Shown: positions 1-10,076, numbered from the stretch's first letter. The stretch: 64,000 bases of DNA from Salinicola tamaricis (GCF_003006155.1 NZ_CP023559.1:1488001-1552000), one strand, 5' to 3'. Numbers and translations: made by a program. The notes: a model not told the origin generated them from the letters alone.

Positions 1-679
1 CGGGCGTAGTACGCGGTATCGAATCGATGGCGGGAAGCGAAGTGAGTAGACACCAACCCGCCAGGCCTTGAAAAAAGTCCCGATACGAATCAGACACGTC
101 CATTGCCGCAAGATGGCGATAACCGCATTGCAAGAAGTAGCATTGGCGGCCAGGCAGGCATTCCCAAAAAAACAGAGTGTCTTTTAAAAAACGGCGTCCT
201 TCGTTGAAAGGTCAAAAGGGTAGGCGAAGCCGTGTAAGGCTTCGCCACGCCGACGATCTGCTCGGTGAGATCTTCGGCAGTTTCTGCATCGGCAAGTGAT
301 CGGCCAAAAGTCGACTTCTCCGCTGCCCTCGCCGGCGCTATATTGATGGACGGATATTCACACTCGAATGACGGTTTCCCATGTCGCCACACATCCCGCA
401 TCCGCACGCTTCCTGCCTTGCCGAACTGTCGGTAGGGCCGCGGGTGCTGGCGGCGACACCTCCCCCCCGCTTCTCTGTCGCGCGTGTCGTGGCGGACGTC
501 TCAGCTGACACCGTGGCTCCGCCCACGGTCGTCGCGAGTGTCGCTGGCGTACAAGCGCCGCCACGCCTCGTCGCGCTGGGCTGATCCGCCCGGCGATCCC
601 AAGCCCGACAATCCCCGTTCGCTGTGCATGCTGGTCGACGCGCATCGCGTCCAGCAACGGGTCGTCACGTCTTCGACAG
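1..679. other. Leading stretch without a recognisable gene
   Basis: Several overlapping open frames exist on both strands, but none translates into a protein I recognise and none has both a convincing ribosome-binding site and family motifs. Given how many frames are broken elsewhere in the window, a disrupted regulator gene divergent from the downstream EamA gene is possible but cannot be shown. The only clear structure is a perfect 9-bp hairpin near position 235. Confidence 0.4.
223..246 (-). terminator. Perfect 9-bp stem-loop, possible minus-strand terminator
   Basis: GGCGAAGCC and GGCTTCGCC pair perfectly around a 6-nt loop. Read on the minus strand the stem is followed by a T-rich stretch (CCCTTTTGACCTTTC), which would suit a weak Rho-independent terminator. 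No gene ending here was identified, so the role is inferred from structure only. Confidence 0.3.
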
Positions 680-1541
680 ATGAGTCTTTACATGATCCGT
701 TCTTCTTCATGGGGCCAGGCCGCCCCGATGGCCCTGTTCGTGCTGCTGTGGGGCAGCGCCCCGATCTTCACCGCTGGGGGCTGGATCACGGTTCGCCGCT
801 GGCGCTGCTGATCTGCGCTTTCTGCTCGCCCTGGCCGTGCTGCTGCCGCTCGCCGCCCAGCGCGAAGCCTGGCTACCACCGCGGGGCCAGCGGCTGCGCG
901 TCGCCGGCGTCGGCACGCTGCTGATCGGCGGCTACTCGGTGTGCTACTTCGAAACGCTGGACCACGCCATCACCCCCGGGCTGTTGGCGACACTGCTGGG
1001 TATCCAGCCGCTGCTGACGCTACTGCTGACCGAGCGCCGGATCTCCGGCTGGCGCATCGCCGGGCTGTTGCTGGCGCTCTGCGGCCTGGCACTGGTGGTA
1101 CTGCAGAGCCTAGTGGCCGCGCGCTTTCCCGCATCCGGAATCTTGCTGGCAATGGCCACCCTGGCCTGCATGACCCTCGGCGCGATCGGGCAGAAGTCGA
1201 TCGCTCTGCAGCCAAGCCAGGTGCTTCCCCTGCAGTACCTGGCAAGCCTGGTGCTGTTCCTGCTGCTGACGCCGTGGCGCCCGGTGAGTGTCAGCTGGCA
1301 GCCTGGGTTGATCGTCGCCGTGGTGTGGTTGGGGCTGGTGATCTCGGTCCTGGCACAGCTGCTGCTCTACCGCATGATCCGTCAGGGCAACCTGGTCAAC
1401 GTCACCAGCCTGTTTACCTGGTTGCCGATCGTCACCGCCGTGCTGGACTATCTGCTGCTGGGCAATGCGCTCTCGCCGCTGGCCATTCTCGGCATGGGTG
1501 CGATCCTCGGCGGCGTAGCGCTGGTGTTCCGTACGCGTTAG
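680..1541 (+). CDS. EamA/DMT-family transporter (frameshifted near the N-terminus)
   Basis: Probable inner-membrane drug/metabolite exporter with about ten helices. The C-terminal 234 codons are open and show the repeated hydrophobic segments and glycine-rich helix ends of the EamA family (for example LLGIQPLLTLLLTERR and LFTWLPIVTAVLDYLLLG). The N-terminus begins in another frame (MALFVLLWGSAPIF, a typical first EamA helix). The frames join if one C is added near 771 and one near 813, restoring a protein of about 285 residues, normal for the family. The start is ATG at 680 or 692; no strong ribosome-binding site is visible. Substrate unknown. Confidence 0.7.
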
Positions 1542-1611
1542 CCGTCCCCCAGGGTACCGTGGTGCGCACACCGCGTTCATACTGAACGCCATCGCACACC
1601 GGAGATCCACG

Positions 1612-2254
1612 ATGACCACGGTACCCTGCTCTGCTACGGCGACTCCAATACCCAGGTACCGAGCCGGTCAGGACGTTGGGGCCGCTTTCACGCTATCCCT
1701 TCGAGACCGCTGGACCGGGGTGGTGGCTGCCACCCTGGGCAGCGAATGGCGGGTGATCGAGGAGGGTCCTGCCGGCACGCACCACGCTGCATGACGATCC
1801 CATCGAAGGGGTGCATCTCAACGGCTGCGCTATCTGCGCCCGTGTCTGCTGAGCCAACTGCCGCTGGACGTGATGACGCTGATGCTGGGCACCAACGATC
1901 TCAAGGCGCGCTTCTCGTTACTCCCGACGATATCGCCCTGAGCATTCAGCAGCTGCTGTGGGAGATCGAGGCACCAGCGCCCAGTTCGGCGTGGCCGCCC
2001 CCAAGGTGCTGCTGATCGCGCCGGCACCGATTCGCGAGATCGGCCCCTTGGCGGGCATCTTCACCGGTGGCGAGCGCAAGTCGCGCCAGCTGGCGAGCCG
2101 CTACCGCAAGATGGCGCGGGAGGCGGGTGCCGGCTTCATCGACGCCGGCACCCTGATCCAGGTCAGCGAGGTCGACGGCGTGCACATCGAGCCCGATCAG
2201 CAGCGCCTGCTGGGCGAGGCGATCGCCGCCGAAGTGACTCGCCTGATCGACTGA
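1612..2254 (+). CDS. SGNH/GDSL-family esterase (multiple frame breaks)
   Basis: Acyl/aryl-ester hydrolase of the SGNH superfamily. Block I (LCYGDSNT) with the nucleophilic serine lies near 1630, the block III stretch MLGTNDLKARF near 1890, and the terminal Asp/His block (VDGVHIEPDQ) near 2170, so every catalytic block survives. These pieces lie in different frames: from 1612 to about 1970 roughly seven single-base additions, mostly C or G, are needed to read through. The last 98 codons are open. The start ATG has GGAG 7 nt upstream. The even spread of missing bases suggests poor sequence rather than decay, but a true pseudogene cannot be excluded. Confidence 0.6.
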
Positions 2255-2303
2255 GCGCCAAGATCGGGCGCGGCAACCGAGCGGCCTGATCGAGGGCGTA
2301 GGA

Positions 2304-3746
2304 TCAGGCCGTCTCCGGCCGTGCGACGTCGGCCCGCTGCGCCAGCATCTCCGTCACGCGCTGCCCCACGCGCCTCACCGCACGGGCAATCTCGGCATCG
2401 AACACGGCGTGGTTCAAGCGTAGGCAGTGGCGGTACTTGCCGGTGGCGGAGAACACTACCCCGGGGGCGATGCGGATACCCTCTTCCATCAGGCGCTGAT
2501 TGAGCGTGACGCTGTCGATGCCGTCGGCGCACTCGAGCCAGAGCATGAAGCCCCCAGCCGGATAGCTGACCCGGGTCGAGGCGGGGAAGGCGCTGGCGAT
2601 CACGTCGAGCATGCGGTCGCGGTTGCCCTGGTACTGCGCCCGTATCCGGCGCAGATGAGGCTCGTGGTGCCCCTCACGGATGAACTCGGCCACCGCCATC
2701 TGCCCCTGGGTTGCGGTGGAACCGGTGCCGACGTACTTCATGTGCAGGGCACGCTCGTGATAGCGCCCCGGCGCGATCCAGCCGATGCGCAGCCCCGGCG
2801 CCAGGGTCTTGGAGAAGGAGCTGCACAGCAGCACCCGGCCATCCTCGTCGAACGACTTGATCGTCACCGGTCGCGGAAAGCCGTAGCTGAGATCGCCATA
2901 GACGTCGTCTTCGATGATCGCCACATCGAAGCGCCGGGCCAGCGCGTAGAGCGAGCGCTTGCGCGCCTCCGACAGGGTATAGCCGAGCGGGTTGTTGCAG
3001 GTCGGGGTGAGCTGGATGGCGCGGATCGGCCACTGCTCCAGGGCCAGCTCCAGCGCCTCCAGGCTGATGCCGGTCTCAGGGTCGGTGGGGATCTCCATCG
3101 CCTTCATGCCGTAGGCGCGGATCGACTGCAGGGCGCCGTAGAAGCTGGGTGAATCCACCGCGATGATGCCGCCGGGCTCGCACACCGCGCGCATGGCGAT
3201 CGAGATCGCCTCGTGGCAGCCGGTGGTGACCACGATATCGTCGGGATGCAGCCGGCAGCCCTGGCCCACCGCCAGCCGTGCGATCTGCTCGCGCAGCTCA
3301 GGGCGCCCGTGCAGGGTGTCGTAGTTGAGTCCGATCAGATCCTGGCGCCGGCTGACCCGGGCGAGTGCGCGCAGCAGCGGCTTGAGCGTCGGCGCATCGA
3401 TATCCGGCATGCCGCGGCCCAGGTTGTGCATGCTAGCGTCCGGCAGCACACAGGTACCCTCGCGCACATGCTCCCACTGGGATACCTCCACCGGGCGCTG
3501 AGCGGTACGCGCGACCGGCGGCGCGGGCAGGCGCTCACGCCGCGGCGAGACGAAGTAGCCCGACTTGGGCCGCGCCTCGATCAGTTGGGCGTCTTCCAGC
3601 TGATGGTAAGCGTGCTGCACGGTGGAAAGGCTGACCCCGTGCGCCTGTGCCAGCGCGCGCACCGAGGGCAAGCGCTCGTGGACCTGATAGAAGCCGGCCT
3701 GGATACGCTCGCGCAGATGATCGGCCAGCCGCTCGTAACGGTGCAT
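2304..3746 (-). CDS. MocR-type (GntR-HTH plus aminotransferase) transcriptional regulator
   Basis: PLP-dependent transcription factor of about 480 residues. Residues 1-70 form a GntR winged helix (RLPSVRALAQAHGVSLSTV); the rest is a fold-type I aminotransferase domain. The PLP-lysine motif SSFSKTLAPGLRIGW and the upstream NNPLGY and DDVYGD motifs are present, so the cofactor site looks intact. I chose the ATG at 3746 because GGGGAGGGG precedes it; a start 7 codons earlier is open. It is divergent from the DUF1127 gene, and a pair of direct repeats in the shared promoter region is a candidate binding site. Effector unknown. Confidence 0.85.
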   Translation of the reverse strand: MHRYERLADHLRERIQAGFYQVHERLPSVRALAQAHGVSLSTVQHAYHQLEDAQLIEARPKSGYFVSPRRERLPAPPVARTAQRPVEVSQWEHVREGTCVLPDASMHNLGRGMPDIDAPTLKPLLRALARVSRRQDLIGLNYDTLHGRPELREQIARLAVGQGCRLHPDDIVVTTGCHEAISIAMRAVCEPGGIIAVDSPSFYGALQSIRAYGMKAMEIPTDPETGISLEALELALEQWPIRAIQLTPTCNNPLGYTLSEARKRSLYALARRFDVAIIEDDVYGDLSYGFPRPVTIKSFDEDGRVLLCSSFSKTLAPGLRIGWIAPGRYHERALHMKYVGTGSTATQGQMAVAEFIREGHHEPHLRRIRAQYQGNRDRMLDVIASAFPASTRVSYPAGGFMLWLECADGIDSVTLNQRLMEEGIRIAPGVVFSATGKYRHCLRLNHAVFDAEIARAVRRVGQRVTEMLAQRADVARPETA

Positions 3747-3860
3747 GTTCCCCTCCCCGCCTCGCATGACATGTCACGCCCACCATTGTGTATGCTCGCA
3801 CCCGGCGCTTCACGTGACAGATCGCGCACAAAGCGGGCATACAGAGCGAGAAAGCGCCTA

Positions 3861-3898
3861 TCTGTGTGCCCGAGATAGTCGTTTTCTGCCTCTGTGTG
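3861..3898. promoter_or_regulatory. Direct repeats TCTGTGTG, candidate MocR operator
   Basis: TCTGTGTG occurs at 3861 and again at 3891, exactly 30 bp apart (about three helical turns), inside the 209-bp space between the MocR-type gene and the divergent DUF1127 gene. MocR regulators are known to use direct repeats in such divergent promoters. Assignment as the operator is inference. Confidence 0.4.
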
Positions 3899-3955
3899 GC
3901 ACACCGGCGGCTGCCTAAGCTGGACGCTCCCCCTCGAGACACGGGAGCCACCACC

Positions 3956-4186
3956 ATGCGTTTCACACCCTTGCACCTGCTGGTCACCACGCTGGACACC
4001 GTGGACGGTATCCTGTGGGGCAACTTGCACCAACGCCAGCGATCGCCGCGGCGTGACTCGCCCAACGTCTGGCAGCGTCGGCGCACCCGGCGCCAGTTGG
4101 CGGAGCTCGATGCGCAGCAGTTGCGCGATATCGGCCTGCTGCCCAGTCAGGTGTACCGGGAGACTCATCGCCCGTTCTGGCGCTGA
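3956..4186 (+). CDS. DUF1127 (YjiS-like) small basic protein
   Basis: A 76-residue Arg-rich protein. The second half carries the DUF1127 signature (RRQLAELDAQQLRDIGLLPS followed by a short tail), in which a basic helix leads into the conserved DIGL motif. GGGAG lies about 10 nt before the ATG. The family is widespread in proteobacteria; members have been linked to RNA metabolism and to phosphate or carbon homeostasis, but the role here is unknown. Divergence from a MocR-type gene suggests shared control. The final base of its stop codon is the first base of a structured repeat. Confidence 0.8.
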   Translation: MRFTPLHLLVTTLDTVDGILWGNLHQRQRSPRRDSPNVWQRRRTRRQLAELDAQQLRDIGLLPSQVYRETHRPFWR

Positions 4187-4329
4187 GCGGGTGTTTACAA
4201 AATGCCTGCGCTCGACAATACGGCGTTGAAATCGACCTCAAAATACTCATTTACCCCGTTGTAAACTCCGTTTTTTTGGTCGTTTTCGCCTTGTCTTGCC
4301 TTCGCTCACCGACTTTGTAAACACCCGCT
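4186..4329 (+). repeat. Structured interspersed repeat, copy 1 (144 bp)
   Basis: Bounded by perfect 16-bp inverted repeats, AGCGGGTGTTTACAAA and its complement. Inside are a direct repeat GCCTGCGCTC/GCCTTCGCTC (4204 and 4298) and a central TTTAC...GTAAA palindrome. A second copy in opposite orientation lies at 46880-47022, with about 20 differences over the length by hand alignment. There is no coding capacity. The first base is the A of the TGA stop of the upstream DUF1127 gene. A MITE-like or REP-like element, possibly acting on the 3' end of the transcript, is the best reading. Confidence 0.8.
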
Positions 4330-4371
4330 GAGTCGACCACGGAAATAGCCCAGTCAGCCGGAGAAAAATCG

Positions 4372-5303
4372 ATGAGTGAGCACACACTACTTCTCGATGG
4401 CACGCCGGGAGAGCGTTCTCGGTTGCCGGAGAGCCAAATTCAGGCACGCCATGGCTATCGCTACCTGCTGCTGGATGTCTTCACCGCCACGCCCTTCGCG
4501 GGCAATCCGCTGGCCGTGTTTCCCGACGCCGCTGCACTGACGGACACCCAGATGGCGCAGTTGGCCAAGGAGCTGAACCTCTCCGAGAGCGTGTTCATCA
4601 CCACGCGCGAGCCCGGTCGCATCGCCTTGCGCATCTTTACCCCCAACGGCGAGCTGCCGTTCGCCGGCATCCGAGCGTGGGCACCGCCTGGCTGGCGCGG
4701 GCGCTGGGCTGGCATGACACGGACACACCACTGACCCTCGCGGAGGGCGTGGGCGACGTGCCGATCCGCTTCGTCGGCACCCAAGCCTGGCTGACCACGG
4801 CGCAACCGCTCGACGTCAGTGAAGACTCACTCTCGATCGAGCAGGCAGCGGAGATCGTGGGGCTCTCCCGGGCGCAGATCGCTACTCGGCCGGTCCGTGC
4901 CTCCTGCGGCGTGCCCTATCAGTTGATCGAACTCGCCGATCTCGGTGCGCTGGCCAGCGTTCAGGTCGAGAGTGGCACGCTCGCCCGCGCCCTGCCCGCC
5001 CCCGCCGAGCGCAATCTCTACCTCTACGTACGCGACACGCCGCAGCGGCTGCGCACGCGAATGTTCACGGGGGAAGCGACCCTCTACGAAGATCCCGCCA
5101 CAGGCAGCGCCGCCGCGCCCCTGATCGGCTATCTGTCACGCCAGTCGGCCAACCAGACGCTCGACTGGCAGGTCACCCAAGGGGTCGAGATGGGTCGGCC
5201 AAGCCATATCCACGGCCGGGTGACCCGCGCCGAGGCGGGCCAGCAGACGATCCATATCGGCGGCGAGGCGATCATCGCCGGTGAAGGCGTGCTCTACGTC
5301 TGA
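4372..5303 (+). CDS. PhzF-family protein (one frameshift)
   Basis: Member of the PhzF/diaminopimelate-epimerase-like fold. The N-terminal half has LLDVFTATPFAGNPLAVFPDA with the typical GNP, and SESVFITTRE with the family's conserved glutamate. The C-terminal half has GEATLYEDPATGSAAAPLIG, the second glycine-rich signature. The frame breaks near 4667; one added C gives FAGHPSVGTAWLA, the expected family sequence, and a protein of about 310 residues. GGAG precedes the ATG. PhzF homologues are often called epimerases or isomerases, but the substrate cannot be told from sequence. Confidence 0.78.
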
Positions 5304-5409
5304 ACGCGCCGATACCGCCAGCCACCTTGAATACGCACCATTGTGGTGCAGCCCATCGCCTCCAGGACTCAGGATGGTGATAACTTCATACCCTAATCCT
5401 GGCCTTTTC

Positions 5410-5428
5410 CGATAACACTGCATTATCG
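5410..5428. promoter_or_regulatory. Inverted repeat CGATAA-N7-TTATCG upstream of the MFS gene
   Basis: A perfect 6-bp dyad in the otherwise featureless 204-bp gap between the PhzF-like and MFS genes. A second, looser dyad (CCAGGA...TCCTGG) lies just upstream. Dyads this short occur by chance fairly often; an operator role is only a suggestion. Confidence 0.25.
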
Positions 5429-5507
5429 ATAGGCGTCTCTGAGCGACCCTGGCCCGACGGCACGCTTACTGCATGGAAATGGCAAAGCCTTCCTCGGGAG
5501 AGATGCC

Positions 5508-6805
5508 ATGTGGTCGCTGCTTCGTCCGCTGCGAGCCTTGCTCGGCAGCGTCGCCCTGCTGCTGCTGGGCAACGGTCTGATCAACACCCTGTTGACCCTG
5601 CGCGGCGCCAGCGAAGGGTTCCCGACGGCGCTGATCGGCCTGATCATGTCCGGCTACTTCGTCGGTTTCGTCTGCGGCACCTGGGTCAGCGGGCGCCTGA
5701 TCCGGCGCATGGGCCATATCCGCACCTTCGCCTTCTGTGCCAGCCTGTGCGCCTCGACCGCGCTACTGCACCTGATCTTCATCGACCCCTGGGTATGGCT
5801 GGCGCTGCGCGTGCTCTACGGGCTCAGCTTCATCACCGTGATGACCGTGATCGAGAGCTGGCTCAACGCCCAGGCCGCCAGCCACGAGCGCGGCCGCGTC
5901 TTCGCCCTCTACATGGTGATCAACCTGGGCGCGCTGACGCTGGCCCAGCAGATGCTGCGCGCTGGACCACCCCCGAGGGCCATCTGCTGTTTTTGATGAC
6001 CGCCATCTTCATCTGCTGGGCGCTGTTGCCGATCACCATGACCAAACGCAGCCAGCCGGTGATCACGGCGCGCCCCAAGAGCCGGCTCAAGGCGCTGCTC
6101 GGCTTCGCCCCGCTGGCGGTGGCCGCCGCCGCGCTCTCGGGGCTGGCCATGGGTGCCTTCTGGGCGCTGACCCCGGTCTACGCCCGCGCCCAGGGCTTCG
6201 ACGTCGGTGGGGTCGGCCTGGTGATGAGCGCCGCGATTCTCGGCGGCGCCCTGCTGCAGATTCCCATCGGGCGCTTCTCCGACCGCCACGACCGCGCTCG
6301 GGTCATGACATGGGTGGTGCTGCTCGCGGCCCTGTGTGCCGCGGTGATGCCACTGGTGCCTGACCCCAGGGTGCTATTGGGTCTATTCTTTGTCTGGGGC
6401 GGTTTGGCGTTTTCCCTCTACCCCCTGGCGGTGGCGCAGTTGATCGACCAGTTGCACCCCGATGAGATCGTCGCCGGCTCGGCCGACATGCTGGTGGTGC
6501 AGGGCGCCGGCAGTGCCCTGGCGCCGATTCTCGCCGGCGCCGTGATGAGCCTGTTCGGCAACCAGGGGCTACCGCTCTATATCGCCGGCGTGCTGGCCCT
6601 GCTGGGTCTCTACGCGCTCTACCGCCGCCGCCACGTCTCGACCCTGATCAGTGGCGACAGCGCACATTTCGAGCCGATGACCCCGACCAGCAGCCAGGCG
6701 CTGGAGATGATGTACGACGACGTGCAGCAGGATCTGTTCGCCGACCCCAGTTTTTACGCAGAGCATGAACGCCGGCGGATCGTCGACACGGCCGCCAAGG
6801 CCTGA
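5508..6805 (+). CDS. YcaD-like MFS transporter (one frameshift)
   Basis: Twelve-helix inner-membrane transporter of the major facilitator superfamily. The N-terminal half has GYFVGFVCGTWVSGRLIRRMGH, the loop 2-3 motif A region; the second half has IPIGRFSDRHDRARVM, the matching loop 8-9 motif. The sequence pattern, including VIESWLNAQA and FSLYPLAVAQLID, resembles the YcaD group, whose substrate is not established. The frame breaks near 5961 within TM5; adding one base restores about 433 residues. The cytoplasmic C-terminus is long and acidic (residues ~385-431). Confidence 0.78.
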
Positions 6806-6865
6806 GGCCTCCCCGGTGTATGCTGCAGGGAACCACACCCCGGCCATGCCGGGCAGGAGAAGAAC

Positions 6866-9120
6866 ATGCTACTAGCGACCGATCTCGACGGTACCTTTCT
6901 CGGTGGCGCCCCGGAGGACCGCCTGAGCCTCTACCAGACCATCGCCGCGCATCCGGACATCCAGTTGGCCTACGTCAGCGGGCGCAGCCTCGAGGCGATC
7001 CTGCCGCTGCTCTCCGACCCCACGTTGCCGCAACCCGACTATATCGTCGCCGACGTCGGCGCCAGCCTCTATCACGGCGATACTCTGCAGCCGATCCAGG
7101 CGCTGCAGGACCCCATCGACGCGTGCTGGCCAGGCGAATCACGCATCGCCAGCGCGATGAGCCGTTTCCCCGAGATCGTGCGTCAGGACGAGCCGCAGAT
7201 CCGCCGCTGTTCCTACTACTGCGCCCCGGAACAGGCCGAGAGCCCCGAGCTCGCGGCGCTGGCCGACGAGCTCGGCTGCGAGATGCTCTACTCCGCCGGA
7301 CGCTATCTCGACTTCCTGCCGCAGGAGGTCAACAAGGGCTCCAGCCTTCAGAAGCTGGTCGAGTGGCTCGATATCGCCCACGACGACGTGCTGGTGGCCG
7401 GCGACACCATGAACGACCTGGCGATGCTGAGCGCCGGCTTCAAGGCAGTCTGCGTGGGCGACGCCGAGCCCGAGCTGCTCGAGCGCACCCGCCCGCTGCC
7501 CCAGGTGATGCACGCCAGCGCTATCGGCTGCGGCGGTATCATCGAAGCCTTCGCCCACTTCGGCTTCCTGGGGGCACGCGGGCTGGCGGCGGAGAATCGC
7601 CGCGATACCGCCCATACCGGCAAGGCCGAGCTGGTGATGGTCTACCACCGTCTGCCCTACGAGGAGTATCGCGTCGACGGCAAGATCCGCCGCCGCCGCC
7701 CGACCTCGCCCAACGGCATCATCCCGACGCTGCAGAGCTTCTTCGCCAACCAGCGCGGCTCGTGGATCGCCTGGTCGATCTACGAGGGCGACGAGGAGCC
7801 CGAAGAGTTCGTCGTTCACACCAGCGTCGACGCCAAGCAGTATCCGCTGCTCACCGCTGCACGCGTGGCGTTGACCAAGGCGCAGGTGGACATCTTCTAC
7901 AAACGCTTCTCCAAGGAGGCGTTCTGGCCCACGCTGCACACCTTCTGGGAGCGAGCCCGTTTCCGCGAGGAGGATTGGGACACCTACTGCGAGGTCAACC
8001 GCGCCTTTGCCGAACGTACCGCCGAGGAGGCCGCCGAGGGCGCACTGATCTGGATCCACGACTACAACCTGTGGATGGTGCCGGCCTATCTGCGCGAGCT
8101 GCGCCCGGACCTGCGCATCGCCTTCTTCCACCACACCTACTTCCCCTCGGCGGATGTCTTCAACGTGCTGCCGTGGCGCCGCGAGATCGTCGGCAGCCTG
8201 CTGCAGTGCGACTATGTGGCCTTTCACATCCCGCGTCAGGTGGAGAACTTCGTCGACGTCGCCCGCGGCGTGGTGCCGCTGACCACGCTATCGCGCCAGA
8301 ACTGCGCCCCGCGCTTCTCACCTACGGCTGCGCGGTGGGGCTGGAGACCATGACCACGGCGATCGATACCGGCACCCGCGTGGTCAGACTGGGCGCGCAT
8401 CCGGTGGGGCTGGATCTCGGGCGTATTCGCAACGCGCTGGAACAGGACGGCGCCGAGGCGCGCATGGCCGAACTGCGTGACGAGTTCGAGGGCATGAAGC
8501 TGATTCTCTCGGTCGAACGCCTCGACTACACCAAGGGGATTCTCGAAAAGCTCAAAGCCTACGAGCTGCTGCTCGACGAGAACCCGGAGCTGCGCGGCAA
8601 AGTCACTCTGGTCAGCATCTGCGTGCCGGCGGCGCGTGAAATGACCATCTATGACGAGCTGCAGACCCAGATCGAACAGACCATCGGCCATATCAACGGT
8701 CGCTTCGCCGACGTCGGCTGGACGCCGGTGCAGTTCTATTTCCGCGGTTTCCCGTTCGAGGAGCTGATGGCGTGGTACGCCATGGCCGACGTGATGTGGA
8801 TCACTCCGCTGCGCGACGGGCTCAACCTGGTGGCCAAGGAGTTCGTCGCCACCCAGGGGCTGACCCAGGGCTGCGGCGTGCTGGTGCTGTCGGAGTTCAC
8901 CGGCGCGGCGGCGGAGCTGAAAGGGGCGATCCTGACCAACCCCCACGACCTGCACGACCTGGCGCGCACCTGCTATCTGGGGCTCAACCTGCCGCGCGCA
9001 GAGGCCCAGGCGCGTCTGCGCCAGCTCAACGATATCGTCGAGTACAACGATATCCGCCGCTGGGGCGACGAGTTCATCGCCGCGATCAAGGACGAGGGCG
9101 ACAGCGGCGCCAGCACCTAG
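6866..9120 (+). CDS. ggpPS: Bifunctional glucosylglycerol-phosphate synthase/phosphatase (one frameshift)
   Basis: Makes the compatible solute glucosylglycerol: the synthase domain joins ADP-glucose and glycerol-3-phosphate and the phosphatase domain removes the phosphate. Residues 1-245 are a HAD hydrolase (DLDGTFLGG; GDTMNDLAML). From about 250 there is a GT20 glycosyltransferase (IHDYNLWMVPAYLRE; SVERLDYTKGI; TPLRDGLNLVAKEF). A phosphatase domain N-terminal to a GgpS-like domain matches the fused GgpPS described in Azotobacter and Pseudomonas rather than trehalose OtsA/OtsB. The frame breaks near 8295; one added base restores about 751 residues. AGGAGA precedes the ATG; a terminator follows. 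A trehalose-phosphate synthase role is the main alternative. Confidence 0.75.
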
Positions 9121-9137
9121 GCACTGCTGCCTTGCCG

Positions 9138-9166
9138 AGCCCGCCGATTGGCGGGCTTGGTGTTTT
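9138..9166 (+). terminator. Rho-independent terminator after ggpPS
   Basis: AGCCCGCC and GGCGGGCT pair perfectly around a GATT loop and are followed by TGGTGTTTTA. It sits 18 bp after the ggpPS stop and overlaps the stop codon of the convergent rlmJ. Confidence 0.75.
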
Positions 9167-10013
9167 AGCGCTCGGCGGTCCACCACTCCCCATGATGCAC
9201 CGCCCGCTCGGCGAGCAGCGGCGCCAGCGTATCGAAGGCGTGGTCGAGGGTCTGATCGAGCTGCCACGGCGGGTTGAGCAGCACCAGCCCGCTGCCGTAC
9301 ATGCCGCGCTCGGCGTTGGCCTCGCGCAGGGTGATCTCGCTACGCCACAGCTTGGGAATGTGCGCCTCGCGCAGCCCTTCCAGCAGCGTCAGATGACGTC
9401 CGGCCGGCAGCAGCGGATACCAGATCATGACCACCGCATGGCGCACCTTGCGCACCACCTGGACGAGCGTGTCGACCACCTCGCGGTACTCTTCCTTGCG
9501 TTCGTAGCTCGGGTCGATCAGCGCGCACAGCCGCGGCGTGGGTACCGGCAGCCGCTGACACAGCCCCTTGAGGCCGTCGGCGTGGAGCCGCTGGGCGTTG
9601 GTGCTGGTCGTCATCTGCGTGTCCAGGTGCTGATGCTCGCCGGGGTGCAGCTCATACAGCGTCAGCCGATCCTGCGGGCGCAGCGCGTCGCCGAGCCACC
9701 ACGGCGAGCCCGGGTAGCACTCCAGCGCCGGGCCGGACTGCAGCGTAGCCAGCCGCGCCAGCCAAGCGCCCAAGGCAGGCTCGGCGGCCAGCGCCTGGCG
9801 CCGCCGCCACAGCCGCTCGACACCCTCACGATACTCGGCGAGCTTCTGCGTCTCCGTCGCCGCCAGCGGATAGCGCCCGCGTCCGGCGTGGGTATCGACG
9901 AAACTGATCGCGGAGGATTTGCGCGTCAGCGCCTCGAGCAGGTGAAAAAGCCCCAGGTGCTTGTGTACATCGGCGAAGTTGCCGGCATGATAGGCGTGCT
10001 GATAGGCCAGCAT
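9165..10013 (-). CDS. rlmJ: 23S rRNA (adenine(2030)-N6)-methyltransferase RlmJ
   Basis: Methylates N6 of A2030 in 23S rRNA using S-adenosylmethionine. The protein is 282 residues, the usual RlmJ size, and begins MLAYQHAYHAGNFADVHKH, the family's N-terminal signature. VDTHAGRGRY forms the SAM-binding loop and LIDPSYERKEEY is the catalytic (D/N)PPY-type motif. It is a single gene, convergent with ggpPS. Confidence 0.92.
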   Translation of the reverse strand: MLAYQHAYHAGNFADVHKHLGLFHLLEALTRKSSAISFVDTHAGRGRYPLAATETQKLAEYREGVERLWRRRQALAAEPALGAWLARLATLQSGPALECYPGSPWWLGDALRPQDRLTLYELHPGEHQHLDTQMTTSTNAQRLHADGLKGLCQRLPVPTPRLCALIDPSYERKEEYREVVDTLVQVVRKVRHAVVMIWYPLLPAGRHLTLLEGLREAHIPKLWRSEITLREANAERGMYGSGLVLLNPPWQLDQTLDHAFDTLAPLLAERAVHHGEWWTAER

Positions 10014-10076
10014 TGGCGGCTACCCCTCGCAGTGAGATGCCTTGCGGTACAGCATCTGGAAGTGAACCTTCGAACG

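Noticed and set aside
5510-6805. A 431-residue frame starting near 5510 as the MFS gene
   Set aside because: Its first ~150 residues are Arg/Pro/Ala-rich out-of-frame translation. The real N-terminus lies in the frame starting at 5508.
6820-9120. 766-residue frame as the full GgpPS
   Set aside because: Its first part is an Arg-rich shadow of the HAD and GT20 domains, which read in the frame starting at 6866 until the break near 8295.
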